This document shows positions 32,572 through 39,703 of a stretch of DNA of 64,000 nt, one piece after another. How positions within the stretch are numbered: the stretch's first letter is position 1; each line of letters opens with the position of its first letter. Location: assembly GCF_030551255.1 (NCBI RefSeq), contig NZ_CP130630.1, positions 2,213,501 to 2,277,500 on the forward strand. Reading direction: 5' to 3'. Made by a program: the position numbers and the translations under genes. The notes under the pieces were generated by a model. That model was not told the origin of the DNA. It saw only the letters and a program-made list of their open reading frames with translations, and did not search any database. This DNA is from Streptomyces sp. NL15-2K. GTDB taxonomy: Bacteria; Actinomycetota; Actinomycetes; Streptomycetales; Streptomycetaceae.

Positions 32572-33297
32572 TCAGACGGTCTTGCTCGGCGCCGTGGACG
32601 CCTTCAGCAGGCGGAGCCTGGGCGCGGCGCCCGATCGGCCGCCGCGCCGGTGCAGCGAGCGCGCCGCGTAGTCGCCGGCGAACTGGATGACCGAGATGAC
32701 GACGGCGAGGATCGCCACGGTGATCCACATCAGCTCGGTCTCGAAGCGCTGGTAGCCGTAGCGGATGGCGATGTCGCCGAGGCCGCCGGCCCCGACCGTG
32801 CCGGCCATCGCGGAGTAGCCGATGAGCGCGACGACCGTGGTCGTGGTGCTGGAGATCAGCGACGGCAGCGACTCGGGGACGAGGACCTTGTGTACGACGG
32901 TCCAGGTGTTGCCGCCCATCGACTGCACGGCCTCGACCAGCCCGCCGTCCACTTCGCGGACAGCCGTCTCGACCAGGCGGGCGAAGAAGGGGATCGCGCC
33001 GATGGCGAGCGGCACGATGGCGGCCTCGCGGCCGATGGTCGTCCCGGTGATCGAGCGCGTGAAGCCCATCAGCGCGACCATGAGGATGATGAAAGGCAGC
33101 GAGCGGGCGACGTTCACGACCTGCCCGATCACCTTGTTGGCGACGACGTTCTGAAGGAGGCCGCCCCGGTCGGTCAGGACGAGCAGGATGCCGAGCGGAA
33201 GGCCGCCGACGACGGCGATGATCGTGGACCAGCCGACCATGTAGAGGGTGTCCCAACACGCCTGCTCCAGCAGGGGCTGCATTTCGGACCAGGTCAC
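32572..33297 (-). CDS. metI: Methionine-type ABC transporter permease
   Basis: The 241-residue permease has five to six membrane helices and the MetI EAA loop EAVQSMGGNTWTVVHKVLVP (about residues 128-147). The C-terminal cytoplasmic tail is basic. GTG 33297 overlaps the metN stop in a GTGA motif, so translation is coupled. It forms the dimeric channel of the MetNIQ importer. Confidence 0.93.
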   Translation of the reverse strand: MTWSEMQPLLEQACWDTLYMVGWSTIIAVVGGLPLGILLVLTDRGGLLQNVVANKVIGQVVNVARSLPFIILMVALMGFTRSITGTTIGREAAIVPLAIGAIPFFARLVETAVREVDGGLVEAVQSMGGNTWTVVHKVLVPESLPSLISSTTTTVVALIGYSAMAGTVGAGGLGDIAIRYGYQRFETELMWITVAILAVVISVIQFAGDYAARSLHRRGGRSGAAPRLRLLKASTAPSKTV

Positions 33298-34328
33298 TTG
33301 GCACCTTCCTTCACCAGCAGGGGCTCCTGGCCCAGGACTTCGATGTGCAGGCCCTGTTCACGCAGGAAGCCGATGGGCACGACGTTGTCCTCGTAGCGGC
33401 CGGGCAGTTCGATGCGCATCCGGCCGACCTGGAGGCCGCCGACGGTGTCGATGGCGGCGCCGAGGATCGATATGTCGATGTTGTAGGTGCGTGAGAGCTG
33501 GGAGATGACCGGCTGGGTGGCGGCCTCGCCCTGGAAGGTGACGTCGAGGACGGTCCGGTCGTCGCCGGAGGCCTCGCCGCCCACCGGGAACAGTGCGCCG
33601 GCCAGCTCGGAGCCCGGGGTCGCGAGGAGCTCGCTGACCGTGCCGGACTCGACGATGCGGCCCTGCTCCATGAGGGCGGCCGAGTCGCAGATCGACTTCA
33701 CGACGTCCATCTCGTGGGTGATGAGCAGAACGGTCAGGCCCAACTGCCGGTTCAGGTCGCGCAGCAGCTGAAGGATGGAGCGGGTGGTCTCCGGGTCGAG
33801 GGCGCTGGTGGCCTCGTCGGACAGCAGGACCTTGGGGTCACCGGCCAGGGCGCGGGCGATGCCGACGCGCTGCTTCTGGCCGCCGGAGAGCTGGGCGGGG
33901 TAGGCCCCCGCCTTGTCGGCCAGACCGACGAGGTCGAGAAGCTCGAGGGCCTTGCGGGAACGTTCCTTCCCCGACGTGCCGAGGATTTCGAGCGGCAGCT
34001 CGACGTTGTCCCGCACGGTCCGGGAGGACAGCAGGTTGAAGTGCTGGAAGACCATGCCGATACGGCTGCGCGCCCGGCGCAGTTCCCGGCCCGCGCGCGG
34101 GCCGCGTCCGGCCAGGGCGGTGAGGTCCTGCCCGGCGACGGTCACCGTCCCGGCGGTGGGTCGCTCCAGGAGGTTGACGCAGCGGATGAGCGAGGACTTG
34201 CCGGCGCCGGACTGGCCGATGACGCCGTACACCTCGCCTTCGCGGACGTGGAGATCGACGCCGTCGAGGGCGGTGACCTCGCGGCCGCGGGAGCGGTAGA
34301 CCTTGGTCAGGCCCGAGGTGGTGATCAC
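33294..34328 (-). CDS. metN: Methionine-type ABC transporter ATP-binding protein
   Basis: The 344-residue ATPase shows Walker A GQSGAGKSS (about 38-46), signature LSGGQKQRV (about 150), Walker B VLLSDEATSALD (about 170) and a H-loop THEMDV. The C-terminal NIL domain (about 265-340) binds methionine and allows trans-inhibition in this family. GTG 34328 is chosen because homologues start at ITTSGLTKVYR. It is the first gene of metNIQ, with a 208-bp leader containing a Cys/Met-rich peptide upstream. Confidence 0.93.
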   Translation of the reverse strand: MITTSGLTKVYRSRGREVTALDGVDLHVREGEVYGVIGQSGAGKSSLIRCVNLLERPTAGTVTVAGQDLTALAGRGPRAGRELRRARSRIGMVFQHFNLLSSRTVRDNVELPLEILGTSGKERSRKALELLDLVGLADKAGAYPAQLSGGQKQRVGIARALAGDPKVLLSDEATSALDPETTRSILQLLRDLNRQLGLTVLLITHEMDVVKSICDSAALMEQGRIVESGTVSELLATPGSELAGALFPVGGEASGDDRTVLDVTFQGEAATQPVISQLSRTYNIDISILGAAIDTVGGLQVGRMRIELPGRYEDNVVPIGFLREQGLHIEVLGQEPLLVKEGAK

Positions 34329-34493
34329 TGGGATTCCGTCACTGTCGTGCGCAGGGCGTGGGTGTGCCCTGGCAGGGGTGCATTCGGTCGGGAACGCGTC
34401 ACGGTTCTCGTGCGGTGGCATGGGAAACCGGGGAGAACATGTGCGCGGGGGCGGTTGTCACATACGGCTTACGGCGTACGGACACGCCACGGC

Positions 34494-34515
34494 GTCTCGC
34501 TTCGGGGCGCGAGAC
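34494..34515 (-). promoter_or_regulatory. Hairpin in metN leader, possible attenuator arm
   Basis: GTCTCGC and GCGAGAC form a 7-bp stem over an 8-base loop, with partly paired flanks (CCAC/GTGG). It lies 22 bp past the stop of the leader peptide and 166 bp before metN. No U-tract follows, so it may act by ribosome or Rho control rather than as an intrinsic terminator. Confidence 0.4.
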
Positions 34516-34536
34516 TCCAGGTGGTGCGGGGGCCCT

Positions 34537-34581
34537 CTAGAAGGCGCACATTCGACACAGACAACGAGCACCGGGCGTCAT
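34537..34581 (-). CDS. Candidate Cys/Met-rich leader peptide (14 aa) upstream of metNIQ
   Basis: The peptide MTPGARCLCRMCAF ends with three Cys and one Met in the last eight residues. GAGGCG lies 5 bp before its ATG, a good ribosome site. A longer in-frame version would start at 34623 (28 aa) but has no Shine-Dalgarno. Two of the Cys codons are TGT, rare here. Its place just before a sulphur-amino-acid importer suggests translation-dependent attenuation sensing Cys (or Met); Cys-rich leader peptides of this kind are known in actinobacteria. The function here is inferred. Confidence 0.6.
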   Translation of the reverse strand: MTPGARCLCRMCAF

Positions 34582-34695
34582 GGTCGCCTCGGTCGCAAGG
34601 GTGCGGTGGCTCGTGATGGTCATGCGATCAGTAAAGCAGACGTACGGTCCTGGCAAAGCGCCGCTGTCCGCATCCCGGACAGCGGCGGACAACTT

Positions 34696-35381
34696 TCAGC
34701 CGCGGACGGAGATCTCCACTCCCGCGTCGGTGACCAGGACGGACAAGGCCGACAGATCCTTGACCACGAGGTCGGCGGTGAGCTCGTGGGCCTGGTGGGT
34801 TGTGGTCAATGCCACGGTGGTCATTCCGGCGGCGCGGCCCGCCTGGAGGCCGGCCGGGGCGTCCTCGAAGACGAGGCAGCGGGCCGGGTCGACGCCCAGT
34901 TCGCGGGCGGCGAGCAGGTAGGGCTCGGGGGCGGGCTTGCCGCGCGTGATGTCGTCGGCGGCGATCAGGGTCTTGGGCAGGATGCCGACGGCGTCGAGGC
35001 GGGCCTCGGCCAGCCGCCGGGTGGCGGAGGTGACGACGGCCCAGCGCATGGGGGTCCCCCCGCGCGAGCGAAGCCGAGCGTGGGGGAGGGCAGCGCGTCG
35101 AGCAGCGCCTTGGTGCCGGGCAGGAGGTGCGCGCCACCGTTGGGTACGTCCTCCACCTCCAGCAGCTCGATCCGTGCCACGGCCTCCGGGACGACGTCGG
35201 CGGGCAGCAGGTCGGCGGCTATCTCCGCGGCCGGCCGTCCGTGCAGTTCGACGCGCCCGAACTCCTCGGCGGTGATGCCGTACTCCACGGCCCACCGCGT
35301 CCAGCAGCGGTCCACCGAGGCGAGGGAGGAGACGAGGGTTCCGTCGTTGTCGAACAGGAGGGCCTGGGCGTGGATCTTCAT
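34696..35381 (-). pseudogene. HAD-superfamily phosphatase gene split by a dispersed repeat
   Basis: Two frames together make one beta-phosphoglucomutase-like HAD enzyme. The first (from ATG 35381) has the nucleophile motif LLFDNDGTLV and the cap domain to LLDALP near 35090. The second (from 35049) has motif II VVTSATRRL, the Lys in RGKPAPEPY and CLVFEDAPAG. Between them lies the dispersed repeat at 35048-35090, which shifts the frame. Inside the repeat, GGGGGGA sits 5 bp before an ATG, so the second half (117 aa) could be translated separately. It is either a pseudogene or a split gene; note that the first motif is DND, not the usual DxD spacing problem-free DLD/DSD. Confidence 0.8.
35048..35090. 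repeat. Dispersed 42-bp palindromic repeat, copy B, inside the HAD gene
   Basis: ATGGGGGTCCCCCCGCGCGA followed by GCGAAGCCGAGCGTGGGGGAGGG, differing from 22365-22406 at one position. It interrupts the HAD phosphatase reading frame exactly where the two half-frames meet. Confidence 0.9.
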
Positions 35382-35450
35382 GGGGCAGACCCTACGGTGC
35401 ACGCCGGGGTCGGCCGCATCGGGTCTTTTGGCCCGTAATAGGGTCACGAC

Positions 35451-35810
35451 ATGCTTGATGCCCTGACGCTCGCGACCGGCGTCGCCGCGCTTGTGCTCGC
35501 CGCGTGGTGCGGCTGGGCGGCCTATCGCGGTCAGCCGACCAAGGACTGGCACTTCATCGGGATGGCCGTGGTGTCGGTGCTGGCCCTGGTGCAGCTCGTG
35601 GTCGGGATCGTGCAGCTGGCGCGGGGCGAGAAGCCGGAGCAGGGCACGACGATCTTCGTGGCGTATCTGCTGGGGGCGTTCGCGTGCGTGCCGGCGGCGG
35701 GGTTCATGTCGCTGGCGGAGCGCACGCGGTGGGGATCGGTGACGGTCGCCGCCGGCGGGGTGGTGCTGGCGGTGCTGGAGGTGCGGCTCTATGACATCTG
35801 GAGAGGCTGA
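35451..35810 (+). CDS. Small four-helix membrane protein
   Basis: The 119-residue protein has four hydrophobic helices (about 1-25, 36-58, 67-87 and 93-112) with short polar loops such as AYRGQPTKDWH and ARGEKPEQG. The C-terminus ends LYDIWRG. Its function is unknown. The stop lies one base before the start codon of the next gene, so both are likely cotranscribed and translationally coupled. Confidence 0.8.
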   Translation: MLDALTLATGVAALVLAAWCGWAAYRGQPTKDWHFIGMAVVSVLALVQLVVGIVQLARGEKPEQGTTIFVAYLLGAFACVPAAGFMSLAERTRWGSVTVAAGGVVLAVLEVRLYDIWRG

Positions 35811-35811
35811 A

Positions 35812-36240
35812 GTGGCCGTGACGGAAGAGAAGCCGACGCGGCTGATCAGTGGGCCGGGGATACTGCTGGTCTGGTTGTACGGCGTGATGGTCGTCGGGGC
35901 GGTGTCGAGATCCGTGTACCAGATCGCGACCGAGTTCGACCGGGCGCCGCTTGCGTATTCGCTGTCCGCGGTGGCGGGCTTGGTCTACGGGTTCATCACG
36001 TACTCGCTGGTGCGGGGTGGGGAGACGGCTCGTAAGGCGGCGTTGGTTTGCTGCGGTGTCGAGCTGGCGGGGGTGCTGACCGTCGGCACCTGGACGCTGG
36101 TCGAGCCGTCCGCGTTCCCCGACTCGACCGTGTGGTCCGACTTCGGGATGGGGTACGTCTTCATCCCGGTGATCTTGCCGCTGTCTGCCATGTACTGGTT
36201 GCGGAAGGCCGCGCGGCAGGGGGATGCCGTCACGCCGTAG
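35812..36240 (+). CDS. Membrane protein of unknown function
   Basis: The 142-residue protein starts with a short charged head (AVTEEKPTRLISGPG). Four hydrophobic segments follow, including LLVWLYGVMVVGAVSRSVY and MGYVFIPVILPLSAMYW. GTG 35812 has GAGG 7 bp upstream inside the previous gene; ATG 35791 would overlap it further. It is paired with the four-helix protein upstream. The last 11 bp overlap the convergent acetyltransferase gene. Confidence 0.8.
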   Translation: MAVTEEKPTRLISGPGILLVWLYGVMVVGAVSRSVYQIATEFDRAPLAYSLSAVAGLVYGFITYSLVRGGETARKAALVCCGVELAGVLTVGTWTLVEPSAFPDSTVWSDFGMGYVFIPVILPLSAMYWLRKAARQGDAVTP

Positions 36241-36727
36241 CCGCGTAAGCCCCCGCCGGCTTTTCGAGGACGACCATCTCCACCCCGTCCGCGCCCTTCG
36301 ACGTCCCCACCGTCTGGTAGCCCACCCGGCGGTACAGGCTCAGGTTGCTTTCGCTGCGGTGGCCCGTGTGGAGGCGGAACTTCTTGGCGCCGCGCTCCTC
36401 GACCAGGGCCGATTCAGCCGCTCGGAGAAGACGCGCGCCGATGCCGTGGCCCTGGAGGCGCGGGTGGACGCAGAGCTTGCCGATGGACGCGGCGCCGTCG
36501 TCGGTCACCGCGCCGCGCACAGAGCCGACGACCTCGTCGCCCAGCCGGGCCACGAAGACACAGTCGGAGGCGACTTCCTTGCGGACCGAGTCCAGGGTCT
36601 GGACGAGCGGATCGATGCGGTAGTTGCCGTACAGCGCCGCCTCGCTCTGGAAGCACAGGTACTGCAGCCTGAAAATCTGCTCCGCGTCCTGCTCGGTCGC
36701 CGCAGAGATGGTCACGCTCATGCCCAT
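36230..36727 (-). CDS. GNAT N-acetyltransferase
   Basis: The 165-residue single GNAT domain has the acetyl-CoA loop HPRLQGHGIGARLLRAAE (about residues 88-105) and NLSLYRRVGYQTVG near the end. The N-terminal TEQDAEQIFRLQYLCFQSE region is the substrate side. The substrate is unknown. ATG 36727 has GGGAGG upstream; ATG 36721 is possible. It converges on the membrane protein gene, overlapping by 11 bp. Confidence 0.85.
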   Translation of the reverse strand: MGMSVTISAATEQDAEQIFRLQYLCFQSEAALYGNYRIDPLVQTLDSVRKEVASDCVFVARLGDEVVGSVRGAVTDDGAASIGKLCVHPRLQGHGIGARLLRAAESALVEERGAKKFRLHTGHRSESNLSLYRRVGYQTVGTSKGADGVEMVVLEKPAGAYAATA

Positions 36728-36772
36728 GTGCGCACGCCTCCCGCTCACCTGATCGCCTGTTGTCCCTCACTC

Positions 36773-37276
36773 CTATCCCCGCGCTCCGCGGGCCGCAACC
36801 TCCGGTGTGAGCAATCGACGCAGACATCCCAGGCATCTGGAACGTTCCGGACCAAGACTGCCCTGTGAGATACCCAACTCCCCCGCGATTTCCCGGTATG
36901 TGAGGTCCCTCGGCGACAGGAGGGCCTCCATCAGGCGGGGACAGCGGCCGGGCAGCCGCCGTACGGCGTCGTGCAGGGCGCGGCGGCGGGCGGCGGCGAG
37001 GGCGAGTTGCTCGGGGCCGAGGTCGTCGGTGGCGGGTTCGGTGCCGTACGGCCGTTCGAGTCTGGTGGTACGGCGGCTGCGGCGGGACTCGGCGCGGACG
37101 GCACGGCGCAGCCAGTCGGGCGGGTCGAGGGGCGGGCGGTCGGCGTCGAGGCGTTCCAGGAGGCGGAGCCAGACCGCCTGCTCCAGGTCGCCCGCTTCCG
37201 TTCCGGTGGCGTGCGCCTCGGCCGAGGCCTCGGCGGTGAGCAGGGGGCGCAGGGTGGTGAGCAGGTCGTGCGTCAT
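36773..37276 (-). CDS. Sigma-70-family (ECF-like) RNA polymerase sigma factor
   Basis: The 167-residue protein has a sigma region 2-like first half (EQAVWLRLLERLD, DPPDWLRRAVRAESRR). The region 4 helix-turn-helix has DLTYREIAGELGISQGSLGP followed by ERSRCLGCLRRLL. The last part matches the recurrent SQGSLGPERSRCLGCLRRLL signature of a Streptomyces sigma group. No anti-sigma gene is adjacent. Regulon unknown. It lies between the GNAT gene and glpQ, all on the minus strand. Confidence 0.85.
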   Translation of the reverse strand: MTHDLLTTLRPLLTAEASAEAHATGTEAGDLEQAVWLRLLERLDADRPPLDPPDWLRRAVRAESRRSRRTTRLERPYGTEPATDDLGPEQLALAAARRRALHDAVRRLPGRCPRLMEALLSPRDLTYREIAGELGISQGSLGPERSRCLGCLRRLLTPEVAARGARG

Positions 37277-37349
37277 GTGCGGGGCGACGCGGCCGCCCGG
37301 GCGGTGGGTTGCCCGGGCGGCCGGCTGTCACCCCATCGGGGCAGGGAGC

Positions 37350-38519
37350 TCAGCTGTTGACGAAGTCCTCGCGGGCCAGCACGCCGGTGTCGGGCTGGTC
37401 GGTGAAGACGCCGTCGATGCCCGTGGCGAAGTACGCCCGGTAGGCGCCGAAGACGTCGCCGTAGGCGTCGGCGTCGGTGCCCTTGCGGAAGTTCGCGGGC
37501 AGGAAGGGATTCTCGTTGCGCATGGTCCAGGGGTGCAGGACGAGGCCCACCTTGTGCGCGTCGGCGACCAGGGTGGTCGGCTTGGTGAGGTTGCCGGCGG
37601 CGTCCTTCGGGATGACCAGGTCGAGGGTCGGGCCGATGCCCTGCGCGTAGGAGGCGATCTCCCTCAGGCCGGCCGGCTTGATCAGGTCGGCGACCGTGCG
37701 CGGGTCACCGGTCTCGACGAAGTCCCAGGGGCGGGTGGTCGCGCCGGACAGGAGCACCACGAGCGGGTTGTCGACCAGCTTGTTCAGGCGCTGGATGCTG
37801 GTCGGCTCGAAGGACTGGACGATGACCGGCGCGTTCCACCTGTCCTTGCGGTACTTGCGCAGCACCTTGGCGACCCGCTCCTCCAGGCCCAGGCCGAGCT
37901 TGCGGAAGTAGGTGGGGTGCTTGAGTTCGGGGTAGATCCACACCTGCTTGCCGCGCTTACGGGTCTGCTCGTCCTGCCACTTCAGGACCTCTTCGAAGGT
38001 GGGGATCTCCCAGCGGCCGTTGTAGAGGGTGTTGTGCGGGCGGTTGGCCGGGATGCGCTCGATCGCGCGCAGGGTCTTGAGCTCGGCGAGCGTGAAGTCC
38101 TCGGTGAACCAGCCCGTGGTGGACACGCCGTCGAGGACCTTGGTGGTCTTGCGGCCGGCGAACTCGGGGTGGTCCGCCACGTCGGTGGTGCCGCCGATCT
38201 CCGGCTCGTGACGGCAGACGAGGTGGCCGTCCTTGGTGGGCACCAGGTCGCCGGCCTCGACGATGTCGGCGCCCAGGTCGAGGGCCAGCTGGTAGGCGCC
38301 GAGGGTGTGTTCGGGGCGGTAGCCGCTGGCGCCCCGGTGACCGATGATCGTCGGCACGGGCAGGCTCTTCACGCCGCCGCCTCCTACGTGCTTGGCGTCG
38401 GCGGCTCTTGCCGTCCCGGACAGCCCGAGGACCGCTCCGCCGGCGCCGAGCACCGCCGCGCCGAGGAGTGCCCGCCGTCCGGTCGCGCCCGCCTGCTCGT
38501 TCGACTCCTGCGTTCCCAT
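37350..38519 (-). CDS. glpQ: Secreted glycerophosphodiester phosphodiesterase
   Basis: The 389-residue protein has a twin-arginine signal (GRRALLGAAVLGAGGAVLG, cut near residue 40). The GDPD fold shows catalytic IGHRGASGYRPEHT (about 61-74), ADIVEAGDLVPTKDGHLV and HEPEIG. It hydrolyses glycerophosphodiesters to glycerol 3-phosphate and an alcohol outside the cell, for phosphate scavenging. From memory the S. coelicolor counterpart, GlpQ1, is under PhoP control; a PHO-box-like array lies upstream. A hairpin sits next to the ribosome site AGGAGGG. Confidence 0.92.
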   Translation of the reverse strand: MGTQESNEQAGATGRRALLGAAVLGAGGAVLGLSGTARAADAKHVGGGGVKSLPVPTIIGHRGASGYRPEHTLGAYQLALDLGADIVEAGDLVPTKDGHLVCRHEPEIGGTTDVADHPEFAGRKTTKVLDGVSTTGWFTEDFTLAELKTLRAIERIPANRPHNTLYNGRWEIPTFEEVLKWQDEQTRKRGKQVWIYPELKHPTYFRKLGLGLEERVAKVLRKYRKDRWNAPVIVQSFEPTSIQRLNKLVDNPLVVLLSGATTRPWDFVETGDPRTVADLIKPAGLREIASYAQGIGPTLDLVIPKDAAGNLTKPTTLVADAHKVGLVLHPWTMRNENPFLPANFRKGTDADAYGDVFGAYRAYFATGIDGVFTDQPDTGVLAREDFVNS

Positions 38520-38532
38520 GAGGGCCCTCCTG

Positions 38533-38560
38533 CCATCGGCCTGTCAGTGCGGGCCGATGG
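38533..38560 (-). promoter_or_regulatory. Hairpin in the glpQ 5' leader next to the ribosome site
   Basis: CCATCGGCC (38533-38541) pairs perfectly with GGCCGATGG (38552-38560) over a 10-base loop. On the transcript it ends only 4 bases before AGGAGGG, so it may affect translation or mRNA stability. Confidence 0.4.
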
Positions 38561-38730
38561 TAGGTGCGTGTACATGACGGACGGGAGACCTCCGACGGAA
38601 CACGCGAGTGACGCCGGATGTCGTATGGGAACAGATGTCTGACGTTTCGTCGGCTTCACGGCGCCGACCGGGGGTACGCGACCTCCGTCACACCATTCCG
38701 GCCGCGTTTCCAACCTGCGACGGCAACCCA

Positions 38731-38774
38731 CCGCAGGTAAACATGGGTCAACGGTGCGTAAGACCTCGGTGAAC
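38731..38774 (-). promoter_or_regulatory. PHO-box-like 11-bp direct repeats (PhoP binding site candidate)
   Basis: On the minus strand four 11-bp units follow each other: GTTCACCGAGG, TCTTACGCACC, GTTGACCCATG and TTTACCTGCGG. Units 1 and 3 match the GTTCACC core of Streptomyces PHO boxes at 7 and 6 of 7 positions. It lies about 210 bp before glpQ and 104 bp before the divergent acyltransferase gene. Confidence 0.5.
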
Positions 38775-38877
38775 CCGACGTGCCGGATGTGCGCGACCCC
38801 CGGGGCCGCGAGTAATGTCCTCACCTGCACAGACTCATACAGATTCCCTGGCCGTTCTCTTGACATCGGAGGGCCCG

Positions 38878-39549
38878 TTGTCCCGCTTCGCACTCATCAA
38901 GGCAGTGCTCGGACCGATCATGCGCCTGATGTTCCGCCCGCAGGTGGAGGGCGCGGAGCACATCCCGGGCGAGGGTCCGGTGATCCTGGCCGGGAACCAC
39001 CTCACCTTCATCGACTCGATGATCATGCCGCTCTTCTGCGACCGTCAGGTCTTCTTCATCGGCAAGGACGAGTACGTCACCGGCAAGGGCATCAAGGGCC
39101 GCCTGATGGCCTGGTTCTTCACGGGCTGCGGCATGATCCCGGTCGACCGGGACGGCGGCCGCGGCGGTGTCGCGGCGCTGATGACAGGCCGCCGGGTGCT
39201 GGAGGAGGGCAAGGTCTTCAGCATCTACCCGGAAGGCACCCGCTCCCCCGACGGCCGGCTCTACCGGGGCCGTACGGGCATCGCCCGGCTGGCCATGATG
39301 ACCGGCGCGCCCGTCGTGCCGTTCGCCATCATCGGCACGGACAAGATCCAGCCCGGCGGCGCCGGCATGCCGCGCCCGGGCCGGGTCACGGTCCGCTTCG
39401 GCGAGGCGATGGAGTTCTCCCGGTACGAGGGCATGGACCGCGACCGCTACGTCCTGCGGGCGGTCACCGACTCGGTGATGACCGAGGTCATGCGGCTGTC
39501 CGGACAGGAGTACGTGGACATGTACGCCACCAAGGCGAAGGCGGCGTAA
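38878..39549 (+). CDS. plsC: 1-acyl-sn-glycerol-3-phosphate acyltransferase
   Basis: This 223-residue acyltransferase has the catalytic NHLTFIDS motif (H-x4-D, near residue 41), the PVDRDGGRGG stretch and the phosphate-binding FSIYPEGTRSPDG (near 121). It transfers an acyl chain to lysophosphatidic acid to make phosphatidic acid at the membrane. TTG 38878 is chosen because GGAGGG lies 4 bp upstream and homologues start SRFALIKAVLGP; ATG 38815 would give 21 unlike residues. Confidence 0.88.
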   Translation: MSRFALIKAVLGPIMRLMFRPQVEGAEHIPGEGPVILAGNHLTFIDSMIMPLFCDRQVFFIGKDEYVTGKGIKGRLMAWFFTGCGMIPVDRDGGRGGVAALMTGRRVLEEGKVFSIYPEGTRSPDGRLYRGRTGIARLAMMTGAPVVPFAIIGTDKIQPGGAGMPRPGRVTVRFGEAMEFSRYEGMDRDRYVLRAVTDSVMTEVMRLSGQEYVDMYATKAKAA

Positions 39550-39556
39550 GCGGCTT

Positions 39557-39604
39557 TCCTGTACGGCATTCCTGTACAGCATTTCTGTACGGCATTTCTG
39601 TACG
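39557..39604. repeat. 13-bp tandem repeat, 3.7 copies
   Basis: TCCTGTACGGCAT, TCCTGTACAGCAT, TTCTGTACGGCAT and a partial TTCTGTACG follow directly after the plsC stop and lead into a terminator hairpin. Confidence 0.9.
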
Positions 39605-39605
39605 A

Positions 39606-39642
39606 CCAACGGCGGGCTGTCCCTCGGGCGGCCCGCCGTTGG
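39606..39642. terminator. Bidirectional terminator between plsC and MFS gene
   Basis: CCAACGGCGGGC (39606-39617) pairs perfectly with GCCCGCCGTTGG (39631-39642) over a 13-base loop. It lies between the two convergent stops. Confidence 0.8.
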
Positions 39643-39703
39643 TGTCTCCGTCGCCGAGGTGGACCAGACCGGTCGGATGCCGGTTCAGCAACGGACTCGG
39701 TGG

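Noticed and set aside
34329..34640. SAM riboswitch upstream of metN
   Set aside because: No SAM-I, SAM-II or SAM-IV core could be matched; the region is better explained by the leader peptide and hairpin.
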